Part shown: positions 12,727 to 19,818 of the stretch, piece after piece | Numbering within the stretch: the stretch's first letter is position 1 | Layout: every line of letters begins with the position of its first letter | From: Holophaga sp. | GTDB lineage: Bacteria; Acidobacteriota; Holophagae; Holophagales; Holophagaceae | Direction: 5' to 3' | DNA length: 21,726 nt | Assembly (NCBI GenBank): GCA_031292735.1 | Contig: JARLGP010000172.1 | Location: 1 to 21,726 of the forward strand | Made by a program: the position numbers and the translations under genes | The notes under the pieces: generated by a model | What the model was told of the DNA's origin: nothing | What the model saw: only the letters and a program-made list of their open reading frames with translations | Databases searched by the model: none

Positions 12727-13973
12727 CCCAGCATCCCGTCCAGGGTCTCCACCCAGCGGTCGCCGCGCTCGTCGGGGTAGGGCAGGAACCGGGTCCGGGC
12801 CCCCTGGGCCAGCAGCAGGGTGGGATCCACCTCTTCGCACAGGATGATGGTGGCCAGGCCGCCCAGTTCGAGCATCTGGTTCTCGAGGATGCGGGCCGCC
12901 GCCAGGGGCTCGGCGTCGCCGGTGCGGGCCAGGGCCAGGTCGGCCAGGACCATGGCTGGAAGGGCCTGGCGCTGGCCGGGTTCGCACAGCGGCCGGAGCA
13001 GGCCCATGTGCTCGATGGTCTCCGTCCGGTGGTAGCCGTGCTGCCGGAGCCTATCCTGGATGCCCGCCCGCACCGGGCCGTCGGCCATCACCAGCACCAC
13101 CCGGGCGGCGCGGCGCCGCAGCCGGAGCAGGGCGGTGACTTCCTGGGCCCGGGATTCGGGCTCGGGTTCCGGCTCCTCGCCTTCCGCCTGGGGCTGGCCG
13201 GGGCGGGCCGGCTCGCCTTCGGGCCGCTGCCCGCCCCGGTACATCTTTTCCCGGAACTCCAGGGAGCGGGCCAGGGCCGCCTCCTCCTCCAGGCCCATGC
13301 CGGTGAAGGAGAGGCCCAGCACCAGCTCGGTGCCGTGTTCGGTGCAGTGGGCGCAGAGCGCCCGTCCCTCCAGCAGGCGCAGCAGCGGAAGATCCTGCAG
13401 CCGGAACCTGGGGAACCCCTTGCCCCGCTCGAACAGGGCCGTGCTCACCGGAACCCGCACCCCGTCGTCCATGCGCAGCGCCCGGTCCACCCGCAGCGCC
13501 ATCCCGCCCTGGCTGACGTTCACCAGCGGCCCGGCCACCCCGAGCCCGGGGATCGCGGCGTTCTGGGCGATGACGTAGGCGTTCTCCCGGGGACGGAAGG
13601 GGTAGCGCTTGTGCCGGCGCCGGTCCGCCTGGAACAGGCTGGTGGGCGGGCGGAAACTGTATTGCAGGTAGCCGAAGCGGCCCAGCAGCTCGATGCTGGC
13701 CTCGAAGCGCAGGTCGTCCACCGTGAAGGTCATCGTGAACAGCGCGCCGGCCGGCATCTCGTGCGGCAGGGGCCGCACCAGCTTGAGCACCAGCTGGTCT
13801 TCCGGCAGGTCGAACAGCTGGACCCGGGAGGCGTAGGGGAGGGTCGCGGTGCCTTCCACCTTGATGAAGAACTCCGTTTCCGCTTCGAACAGCATCTGCA
13901 GGGCATCCGCCACCGCCTGCGGGTCCTCCACGGGAGTGCTCCGGCCCTCCTTGCCTGGCTTGAGCCTGCTCAT
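12723..13973 (-). CDS. PilZ domain protein with N-terminal YcgR-like region and degenerate receiver tail
   Basis: This 416-residue cytosolic protein probably binds cyclic di-GMP. Residues about 15-112 resemble the beta-rich domain preceding PilZ in YcgR-type proteins. The PilZ domain begins at DRRRHKRYPFR, with R119xxxR123, and carries NVSQGG (N152, S154, G157), matching the RxxxR and (D/N)xSxxG ligand motifs. Residues about 250-278 are a Pro/Glu-rich linker. Residues about 290-416 look like a response-regulator receiver fold: VVLVMADGPVR, then AMVLADLAL with D345 at the phospho-acceptor place. The first acidic residue of the usual DD pair is Ala and the conserved Lys of the KP motif is Tyr (FLPYPD), suggesting a pseudo-receiver. 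ATG 13973 follows the ychF stop by 9 bp, so it may be read from that transcript. HD-GYP in the same window is a possible c-di-GMP link. Confidence 0.9.
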   Translation of the reverse strand: MSRLKPGKEGRSTPVEDPQAVADALQMLFEAETEFFIKVEGTATLPYASRVQLFDLPEDQLVLKLVRPLPHEMPAGALFTMTFTVDDLRFEASIELLGRFGYLQYSFRPPTSLFQADRRRHKRYPFRPRENAYVIAQNAAIPGLGVAGPLVNVSQGGMALRVDRALRMDDGVRVPVSTALFERGKGFPRFRLQDLPLLRLLEGRALCAHCTEHGTELVLGLSFTGMGLEEEAALARSLEFREKMYRGGQRPEGEPARPGQPQAEGEEPEPEPESRAQEVTALLRLRRRAARVVLVMADGPVRAGIQDRLRQHGYHRTETIEHMGLLRPLCEPGQRQALPAMVLADLALARTGDAEPLAAARILENQMLELGGLATIILCEEVDPTLLLAQGARTRFLPYPDERGDRWVETLDGMLG

Positions 13974-13982
13974 GGCGGGGGG

Positions 13983-15083
13983 CTAGACGTTGAAGAGGAA
14001 ATGCATGACATCACCGTCATGCACAATGTATTCCTTGCCTTCACTGCGCATCCGGCCGGCTTCCTTGGCCCCGAGCTCGCCCTTGTACTGGATGTAGTCC
14101 TCGTAGCCGATCACCTGGGCGCGGATGAAGCCCTTCTCGAAGTCGGTGTGGATGACCCCGGCGGCCTGGGGGCCGGTGGCGCCGACCGGGATGGTCCAGG
14201 CCCGCACCTCCTTGGGCCCGGCGGTGAAGTAGGTCTGCAGGTTCAGCAGCTTGAACGAGGCGTGGATGAGCCGGTCGAGCCCGGGCTCGGTCAGGCCCGC
14301 CTCCTCCAGGAACAGGGGGCGCTCTTCGGGGCTCAGCTCCTGGATCTCCGCCTCCAGCTTGGAGCAGATGGGCAGCACCGGGCAGCCCCGCTCGGCGGCC
14401 GCCTGGATCAGGTGGGCGTAATGGGTGTTGGCCGCGGGATCGGGAATGTCGGCTTCGGCGATGTTGCCCACCAGGAGCATGGGCTTGAGGGTGAGGAAGC
14501 CGAACGACTTGATGGCCGCCAGCTGGTCCCTGGACAGTCCGGCCTGGGTGGCCCACTGGCCCTGGTCCAGGGTGGCGGCCACCTTCTCCAGGATCGCCGC
14601 CAGCTGGATGGATTCCTTGTTGCCGCTCTTGGCGGCCTTGCGGTGCCGGTCCAGGGCCTTCTCGGCGCCGTCCAGGTCCTTGATGATGAGCTCGGTGTCG
14701 ATGATGGACAGGTCCCGTTCCGGGTTGACCGTGCCCTCCACGTGGGTGATGTCCCCGTCCTCGAAGCAGCGCACCACCTGGACGATGGCGTCGGTTTCGC
14801 GGATGTTGGCCAGGAAGGCGTTGCCCAGGCCCTCGCCCTTGCTGGCGCCGCGCACCAGCCCGGCGATGTCCACGAACACCTGGGAGGCCGGCATGATCCG
14901 CTGGGGGCTCACCAGCTCGGCCAGCTGCTGCAGGCGCGGGTCCGGCACGTCCACCACCCCGGTGTTGGGCTCGATGGTGCAGAACGGATAGTTGGCCGAA
15001 GCCGCCCCGGCGCGGGTCAGCGCATTGAAGAGCGTGGATTTCCCCACATTGGGCAAGCCCACGATGCCGCACTGTACCGCCAT
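13983..15083 (-). CDS. ychF: YchF/OLA1 family ribosome-binding ATPase
   Basis: This 366-residue P-loop protein is the universally conserved Obg-related YchF, which prefers ATP over GTP and associates with ribosomes. Visible motifs are GLPNVGKST (P-loop), [11 protein letters not shown] (switch I), DIAGLV (G3) and NIAE at the G4 place, where YchF proteins carry NxxE instead of NKxD. The middle helical region has the usual [13 protein letters not shown] segment. The C-terminal TGS domain ends [21 protein letters not shown] 15083 is preceded by GAGGAG 6 nt upstream, so it is preferred to the upstream in-frame ATG 15101. Length matches the family (363 in E. coli). It lies 76 bp downstream of the aldose epimerase gene and 9 bp before the PilZ gene. 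Confidence 0.98.
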   Translation of the reverse strand: MAVQCGIVGLPNVGKSTLFNALTRAGAASANYPFCTIEPNTGVVDVPDPRLQQLAELVSPQRIMPASQVFVDIAGLVRGASKGEGLGNAFLANIRETDAIVQVVRCFEDGDITHVEGTVNPERDLSIIDTELIIKDLDGAEKALDRHRKAAKSGNKESIQLAAILEKVAATLDQGQWATQAGLSRDQLAAIKSFGFLTLKPMLLVGNIAEADIPDPAANTHYAHLIQAAAERGCPVLPICSKLEAEIQELSPEERPLFLEEAGLTEPGLDRLIHASFKLLNLQTYFTAGPKEVRAWTIPVGATGPQAAGVIHTDFEKGFIRAQVIGYEDYIQYKGELGAKEAGRMRSEGKEYIVHDGDVMHFLFNV

Positions 15084-15159
15084 GCCATCTCCTCGATCCA
15101 AAGTTGCATTGTCTCAAACCGGGAGGGGGTTCGGTAGGGAAAGTGTGGGTCCGGGCGCT

Positions 15160-16044
15160 TCAGGCGATTTCCGGCGGCATGACCCGCACGGTGTACTGGG
15201 CCGACACGGTGGCGCCCGGGCTGACCAGGAAGACGCCGGGCTTGTGGGCGAACTCGCCGTCGAACCCTTCGGGGCTGGCGTAGCCGCGCCAGGGCTCGAT
15301 GCAGAGGAAGCCGGCCCCGGGTTTGGACCAGATGCCCAGCTGCGGGAAGCCGTCCCAGCTCACCTCCAGCACCGGGGCGCCGGGGGCCGAGTAGCGCACC
15401 GCCCGGCTCTGCACCGCCCGGAAGATGAGGGCGTCCTGGGCGAACAGGGCGTCGCTGAGGGGCAGCAGGCGGCCTTCCAGGGGGCTGGGCCGGCAGGTGC
15501 CGGCCATCAGGCCGTCGGGGTTCAGCACCGGCAGCAGCTGGCTTTCGGTCTTTTCGAACTCCACCCAGTGGGCCTTGCGGGGAACGCCGGGGAACAGCGG
15601 CCAGCGGAACGCGGGATGGGCGCCGAAGCTGGCGGGGAGCTCCTGGTCGCCCGGGTTGTGCAGCTGGTACTGGACCCGCAGCTCCGGGCCGTCGATCCGG
15701 AATTCCAGGGTCAGCTGGAAGGGGAACGGGTAGCTGGCCCGGGTGGCGGGGTCGTCGCCCAGCCGGAAGCTGCAGGAATGGGCGGTGAGCCGGACCAGGC
15801 GGAACGTCATGTCCCGGGCGAAGCCGTGCCGGCCCATGGGGTAGGCCCGCCCCTGGTGCACCAGCCGGCCGCCCTTGAGCTCGCCCACCACCGGGAACAG
15901 CACCGGGGCCTGGCGCCCCCACACCGCCGGGTCGCCGTTCCAGAGCAGGTCCAGCCCCCCGGCCTGGAGCCGGCAGAGTTCGGCGCCAGGGGGCTTCACG
16001 GAAGCCTGGAGGAGGTCGCTGGCGATGCGGTAGTGGTCCAACAT
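15160..16044 (-). CDS. Aldose 1-epimerase family protein (LacX-like)
   Basis: This 294-residue protein belongs to the galactose mutarotase superfamily of beta-sandwich enzymes that interconvert sugar anomers in the cytosol. Motifs in order are FPVVGELKGGR, GRHGFARDM with H73 and R77, SFGAHPAFRWPL with H143 (the usual GxHPxF), and FLCIEPWRGY with E250 as the likely catalytic base. This arrangement fits the LacX-like branch rather than classical GalM. ATG 16044 has CAGGAG 5 nt upstream. It follows the aminotransferase gene by 48 bp on the same strand. No sugar-utilisation gene adjoins it, so the physiological sugar is unknown. The sequence is full length with no break. Confidence 0.9.
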   Translation of the reverse strand: MLDHYRIASDLLQASVKPPGAELCRLQAGGLDLLWNGDPAVWGRQAPVLFPVVGELKGGRLVHQGRAYPMGRHGFARDMTFRLVRLTAHSCSFRLGDDPATRASYPFPFQLTLEFRIDGPELRVQYQLHNPGDQELPASFGAHPAFRWPLFPGVPRKAHWVEFEKTESQLLPVLNPDGLMAGTCRPSPLEGRLLPLSDALFAQDALIFRAVQSRAVRYSAPGAPVLEVSWDGFPQLGIWSKPGAGFLCIEPWRGYASPEGFDGEFAHKPGVFLVSPGATVSAQYTVRVMPPEIA

Positions 16045-16092
16045 GGGGCTCCTGAGTCCTGGAATGGGTTCGGCCTGGCGGGATGGGCGGCT

Positions 16093-17214
16093 TCAGGAGC
16101 AGCCGCAGCCCAGGTTGTCCAGGATGGGGCCGGTCGCCTTCCAGAAGGCGGCCATGTCCTGGGGGGTGCCCATGGCCACCCGGATGTGGTTGGGCAGGCC
16201 GTAGCCGTCCAGGGGGCACACCAGCACCCCCTGGCGGAGCAGGTCCCGGCGCAGTTCCCGGGCCGGGAACACGGTTTCCATGAGCATGAAGTTCCCGGCC
16301 TGGCCGGACACCCGGCAGCGGTGCCGCTCGGCTTCGGCCTGGAAGGCGGTCCGGGCGGCCTGGTTGCGGGACCGGGACAGGGCCTCGAAGGCCTCGTCCG
16401 CCAGGGCGGTTTCCGCCGCCGCCTGGGCCGGCGCGCTGGTGTTGAAGGGGCTTCGCACGCGCTCCAGCAGGTCGGCCAGCTCCGGGCTGGCGATGCCGTA
16501 GCCGATGCGCAGCCCGGCCAGCCCGTGGATCTTGGAGAAGGTGTGGAGCACCAGGAGGTTGCCGCGTTCCTGCAGGTGCGCCGCGGCGCTGGGGTAGCTG
16601 GCGGGGTCCTCGTATTCGGCGTAGGCCTGGTCCACCACCAGCAGGATGTCCTCCCGCAGCGCGTGCACCAGCTGGGCCAGGGCGCTCCGCTCCAGCAGGG
16701 TGCCGGTGGGGCTGTTGGGATGGGCCAGGTAGACGATGCGGGTGTCCGGCTGCACCGCGGCCAGCAGGTGGGCCGCCTCCAGGTCGGTGGCGGTGGCGTG
16801 GCATTCGATGAACCGGCCGCCGGCGGCCTGGGTGGCCCGGCCGAAGGCCATGAAGCTGTGCCGGGCCGCGAGGCCGCTGCCGCCGTCCATGAGCATGGCC
16901 CGGGCGGCCAGCCCGATCAGTTCGGTGCTGCCGTTGCCGAGCAGGATCTGGCCGGGCTCGACGCCCCGGCGCCGGGCGATGGCGGTGCGCAGCGCCAGCC
17001 CGTCGCCCTGGGGATACTGGCTGAACGCGGGCGGGGACCCGCCCAGCGCCCGCAGCACCTGGTCGCGGACCGCCTCGGTGGGCCCCCAGCGGTTGCCGTT
17101 CTCGGCCAGGTTGACCACCGCGTCGAGCCCCAGCATCCGCTGCAGCTCCTGGAGGGGCTGTCGCGGCTGCTGCTGGGGCAGCCGGCGCAGGTGCTCGAAG
17201 ACGTGCGGTTGCAT
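16093..17214 (-). CDS. PLP-dependent aminotransferase, histidinol-phosphate aminotransferase (HisC) type
   Basis: This 373-residue fold-type I aminotransferase carries the HisC-type set of PLP residues. These are HPNSPTG with N167, DQAYAEY with D195 and Y198, TFSKIHGLAGLRIGY with the Schiff-base K228, and R236. Substrate-side motifs LAENGNRWGP near the N-terminus and the late FMLMETVF (about 298-305) fit histidinol-phosphate transaminase or a close paralogue acting on another amino acid. It would act in the cytosol. The ATG at 17214 lacks a good Shine-Dalgarno and lies 19 bp after the clpP stop, so it may depend on clpP translation. No other histidine gene is nearby, so a role in histidine synthesis is not supported by context. 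The C-terminus ends GCGCS, with two closely spaced Cys, which is uncommon. Confidence 0.9.
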   Translation of the reverse strand: MQPHVFEHLRRLPQQQPRQPLQELQRMLGLDAVVNLAENGNRWGPTEAVRDQVLRALGGSPPAFSQYPQGDGLALRTAIARRRGVEPGQILLGNGSTELIGLAARAMLMDGGSGLAARHSFMAFGRATQAAGGRFIECHATATDLEAAHLLAAVQPDTRIVYLAHPNSPTGTLLERSALAQLVHALREDILLVVDQAYAEYEDPASYPSAAAHLQERGNLLVLHTFSKIHGLAGLRIGYGIASPELADLLERVRSPFNTSAPAQAAAETALADEAFEALSRSRNQAARTAFQAEAERHRCRVSGQAGNFMLMETVFPARELRRDLLRQGVLVCPLDGYGLPNHIRVAMGTPQDMAAFWKATGPILDNLGCGCS

Positions 17215-17233
17215 GGGAATGCGGGGCAGGGGG

Positions 17234-17830
17234 CTAGGACGGGCGCTCGGACAGGACCTTGTCGATGATGCCGTATTCCATGGCCTCGTCGGCGCTCATG
17301 AAGAAGTCCCGGTCCATGTCCTTCATGACCTTCTTGAGGTTCTGGCCGGTGTGCTTGGCCAGCGCCGCCGCCAGGTTCTCCTTCAGGCGCTGGATCTCCT
17401 TGTAGGAGATCTCGATGTCCGAAGCCTGGCCCTGGGCGCCGCCGGAGGGCTGGTGGATCATGATCCGGGCGCTGGGCAGGGCGAACCGCTTGCCCTTGGT
17501 GCCCGCCGCCAGCAGGTGGGCGGCCATGCTCGCGGCCTGGCCGATGCAGTAGGTGACGATGTCGTTCTTCACGAACTGCATGGTGTCGTAGATGGCCAGG
17601 CCGGCGGTGACGCTGCCGCCGGGGCTGTTGATGTAGATCTGGATGTCCTTGTCGGGGTCTTCGCTTTCCAGGAAGAGCATCTGCGCCACCACCGCGTTGG
17701 CCACGGAATCGTCGATGGCCGTGCCCATGAAGATGATGTTGTCCTTGAGCAAACGGGAGTAGATGTCGTAGCTGCGCTCGCCGCGCGGGGTTTCCTCAAT
17801 GACAATGGGCGGATAATAGGCGTGTTCCAT
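17234..17830 (-). CDS. clpP: ATP-dependent Clp protease proteolytic subunit
   Basis: This 198-residue serine peptidase forms the ClpP tetradecamer that degrades proteins delivered by ClpX or ClpA/C. The catalytic triad is S101 in [12 protein letters not shown]126 in MIHQPSGG and D175 in [12 protein letters not shown], offset by 4 from E. coli numbering (97, 122, 171). [11 protein letters not shown] (oxyanion region) is at 68-78. ATG 17830 follows AGGAGG at 5 nt spacing. A 6-bp hairpin, CGGAGA-AAC-TCTCCG (17858-17872), lies between the nagZ stop and clpP. Usually clpP sits with tig and clpX; here it sits between nagZ and an aminotransferase gene, and neither clpX nor lon is in the window, so it may be one of several clpP copies or a rearranged locus. 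Confidence 0.98.
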   Translation of the reverse strand: MEHAYYPPIVIEETPRGERSYDIYSRLLKDNIIFMGTAIDDSVANAVVAQMLFLESEDPDKDIQIYINSPGGSVTAGLAIYDTMQFVKNDIVTYCIGQAASMAAHLLAAGTKGKRFALPSARIMIHQPSGGAQGQASDIEISYKEIQRLKENLAAALAKHTGQNLKKVMKDMDRDFFMSADEAMEYGIIDKVLSERPS

Positions 17831-17878
17831 GGGGCCTCCTAGCTCGGTTAAGGATAGCGGAGAAACTCTCCGTGTCGT

Positions 17879-18919
17879 TCAAGGAACCAAACGGTTGGAA
17901 ATTTCAACGGGAAGCCGCGCGGCGACGGCCTCCTGGAGCTCCTGGAGCCATCGGCTCCACGCCTCCGGGGAGAACCCGGGGGCCGCGGGCAGGTGGCGGC
18001 GCATGGCCTGGAACCGCGCCAGGGCCGGCCGCCAGAGGGCTTCCGGCACCTGTTCCGCGGCCCGGGCGCAGGCGGCGATGCCGGGTTCGGTCTGGCACAC
18101 CAGCAGGGCCTGGTGCCCGGCCTCCAGGCTGAGCCGCACCCGCTCCGGCCAGTCCCAGTCGCGGCAGCCGCCCATCTCCAGGTCGTCGGGCAGCCAGCGG
18201 GCGCAAAGGCCCCATGGATTGTCGGCCACCATGGACCGGCACAGGCTGGCCGGCAGCCCGCGGCTTTCGGGCAGAAGAAGGTGCGCCACCATCACCAGGC
18301 GGTCGGCGTGGGCCAGCATGCGGAACGGCAGGGCGCTTGCCGAGGCGGCCCGGGGGTCGGCGCGTTCCGGCAGGCCCAGGTGGCTGTCCAGGGCGGTGCC
18401 GCCCAGGCCCGGGAAGTGCTTGAGGCAGCCCCGCACGCCGGCCTCCTCCAGGCCGTGCAGGAAGGCCCCGGCGGCCGCGGCCGCCTCCAGGGGCAGGGGG
18501 CTGGCGCAGCGGTCGCCCAGGGCGGCCCCGGGCGCCCACAGGTCGGCCACCGGGGCGAAGTCCACGTTGATGCCCAGCAGCGCCAGGCCCCGGCCCCACA
18601 GGGCGCCCCAGCGCCGGCAGGCCCCGGGGCCGCCCTGGCGCCACAGGTCGCGCAGGGACGGGGTGGGCCCGGTCCACGGCCGCAGCCGGGAGACGCTGCC
18701 GCCTTCCTGGTCCAGCGCCACCGCCAGCGGGGCGGCCGCGCCCCAGCGGTCCTGCAGCTGGCGCACCAGGGCCGCGCAGCGGGCGGGGCCGGCGCTGGGG
18801 TCGGGATCGAGGTTGCGGCCGAACAGGACCACCCCGCCCGGGGTGAAATCCTGATGGACCTCCGGGCCGTCCAGTCCGAAGATTCCCGTCCAGAGCAGCA
18901 GGTGCGGCGTTTCCGGCAT
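17879..18919 (-). CDS. nagZ: Glycoside hydrolase family 3 beta-N-acetylhexosaminidase (NagZ)
   Basis: NagZ cleaves N-acetylglucosamine from anhydromuropeptides during cell-wall recycling in the cytosol. The 346-residue protein has no signal peptide, agreeing with that location, and matches the usual length (341 in E. coli). Motifs in order: LFGRNL, DQEGGSVSRL (D70), INVDFAPVADL, LKHFPGLGG (K167, H168), DSH (D178, H180, the catalytic dyad typical of NagZ), VMVAHLLLP and PDDLEMGG carrying the nucleophile Asp (D245/D246). Two deviations are seen: DQEGGS where Arg is usual after GG, and HFPGLG instead of HFPGHG. ATG 18919 follows AAGGAG closely and lies 8 bp after the response-regulator stop, so it is probably in that operon. 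The upstream open frame merely mirrors that regulator. Confidence 0.93.
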   Translation of the reverse strand: MPETPHLLLWTGIFGLDGPEVHQDFTPGGVVLFGRNLDPDPSAGPARCAALVRQLQDRWGAAAPLAVALDQEGGSVSRLRPWTGPTPSLRDLWRQGGPGACRRWGALWGRGLALLGINVDFAPVADLWAPGAALGDRCASPLPLEAAAAAGAFLHGLEEAGVRGCLKHFPGLGGTALDSHLGLPERADPRAASASALPFRMLAHADRLVMVAHLLLPESRGLPASLCRSMVADNPWGLCARWLPDDLEMGGCRDWDWPERVRLSLEAGHQALLVCQTEPGIAACARAAEQVPEALWRPALARFQAMRRHLPAAPGFSPEAWSRWLQELQEAVAARLPVEISNRLVP

Positions 18920-18927
18920 GGTCTCCT

Positions 18928-19818
18928 TCAGGGGTTGGGGGATTTCAGGGTCATCTGGTCGCGGGTGCGCCGGAGCCCGTGCAGGGCCGCTTCCAGCTGC
19001 CGGCGCCAGAGCACGAAGGCCGGGTCGTCCGGGTGGAACCCGCTGCGCTCCTGGAAGCCCAGGCAGACCACGCCCAGCAGCAGCTCGCCGCTGCGCAGGG
19101 GGACCAGGTGGCCCTCGGAGCTGCCTTCCTGCCATTCCCAGGGCACCGGGCCCTGCAGCCGCGAGGGCGCCGGCAGGGCGGTGCGCCACCGGGGGCTGGG
19201 GCCGCCGGGCAGCTCCCAGCCGTCGTCCGCGGTGGGCAGCAGGGCCAGGCACCGGTCGGGCCGGAACCGGGCCCGCAGGTGGTCCAGGAACGGCTCCAGA
19301 ATGGGCGGCTCGCTCATCTCTCCCTGGGAGGCGACCAGGAGATCGTTCAATTCCAACACTTCTTCATGGAACTGGTTGAGTTCCCGCATCCGGTCCAGCA
19401 CCCGGCCCTCCAGGTCGTTCTGGTAGTTGGCCAGCTGGCGCAGCACCGCCGCGTGGTCCAGGGCCCGATCCAGCACCGCCTCGATCTCCGCCAGCTTGAA
19501 CGGCTTCTGGACGAAGTCGTAGGCCCCGTACTTCACCGCCTGGATGGCCGTTTCCATGGAGGCGTAGGCGGTGATCACCACGCAGAGGGTGAGCGGATCG
19601 TTGGCCTTCACCGCCTCGATCAACTGGAAGCCGCTGGGGCCGCCCGGCATGCTCAGGTCGGTGAGCACCACCGGGTAGTGCCGCACGCCCATGAGCGCCA
19701 GCGCGGCGTTGGCGTCGGCCGCGTCCTCCACCTGATAGCCGTCCTGGGTGAGGGCTTCCTTGAGGTTGGTCCTCAGGTCCGCCTCGTCATCCACCAGGAG
19801 GATGGGATCGGCGGTCAT
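18928..19818 (-). CDS. Response regulator: receiver, coiled coil and GAF-like C-terminal domain
   Basis: This 296-residue protein has an intact receiver domain: DDE at 10-12, D55 in LTDLSMPGG, T83 in VITAYA and K105 in VQKPFK. A helical, probably coiled-coil stretch (about 113-165) follows. Residues about 170-285 resemble a GAF-type fold: EPFLDHLRARFRPDRCLALL, then GHLVPLRSGELLLGVVCLGF. There is no DNA-binding, GGDEF or HD-GYP domain, so the output is unclear. Its ATG at 19818 overlaps the stop of the HD-GYP regulator (ATGA), implying coupled translation. The two receivers share FKLAE followed by an RALDH ending, so they look like tandem duplicates. No histidine kinase is in the window. It may act as a partner or adaptor of the HD-GYP protein; that is inference. 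Confidence 0.93.
   Translation of the reverse strand: MTADPILLVDDEADLRTNLKEALTQDGYQVEDAADANAALALMGVRHYPVVLTDLSMPGGPSGFQLIEAVKANDPLTLCVVITAYASMETAIQAVKYGAYDFVQKPFKLAEIEAVLDRALDHAAVLRQLANYQNDLEGRVLDRMRELNQFHEEVLELNDLLVASQGEMSEPPILEPFLDHLRARFRPDRCLALLPTADDGWELPGGPSPRWRTALPAPSRLQGPVPWEWQEGSSEGHLVPLRSGELLLGVVCLGFQERSGFHPDDPAFVLWRRQLEAALHGLRRTRDQMTLKSPNP

Noticed and set aside
12612..15137. 841-codon plus-strand open frame across PilZ and ychF
   Set aside because: It spans two unrelated minus-strand genes and the gap between them and has no recognisable motif.
14992..17268. 758-codon plus-strand open frame across the epimerase and aminotransferase genes
   Set aside because: It crosses several well-supported minus-strand genes and has the same compositional bias; a shadow frame.
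17858..17872. Hairpin between nagZ and clpP as an intrinsic terminator
   Set aside because: The 6-bp stem with 3-nt loop is not followed by a T-run on the minus strand; it may be an RNA-processing element or chance.
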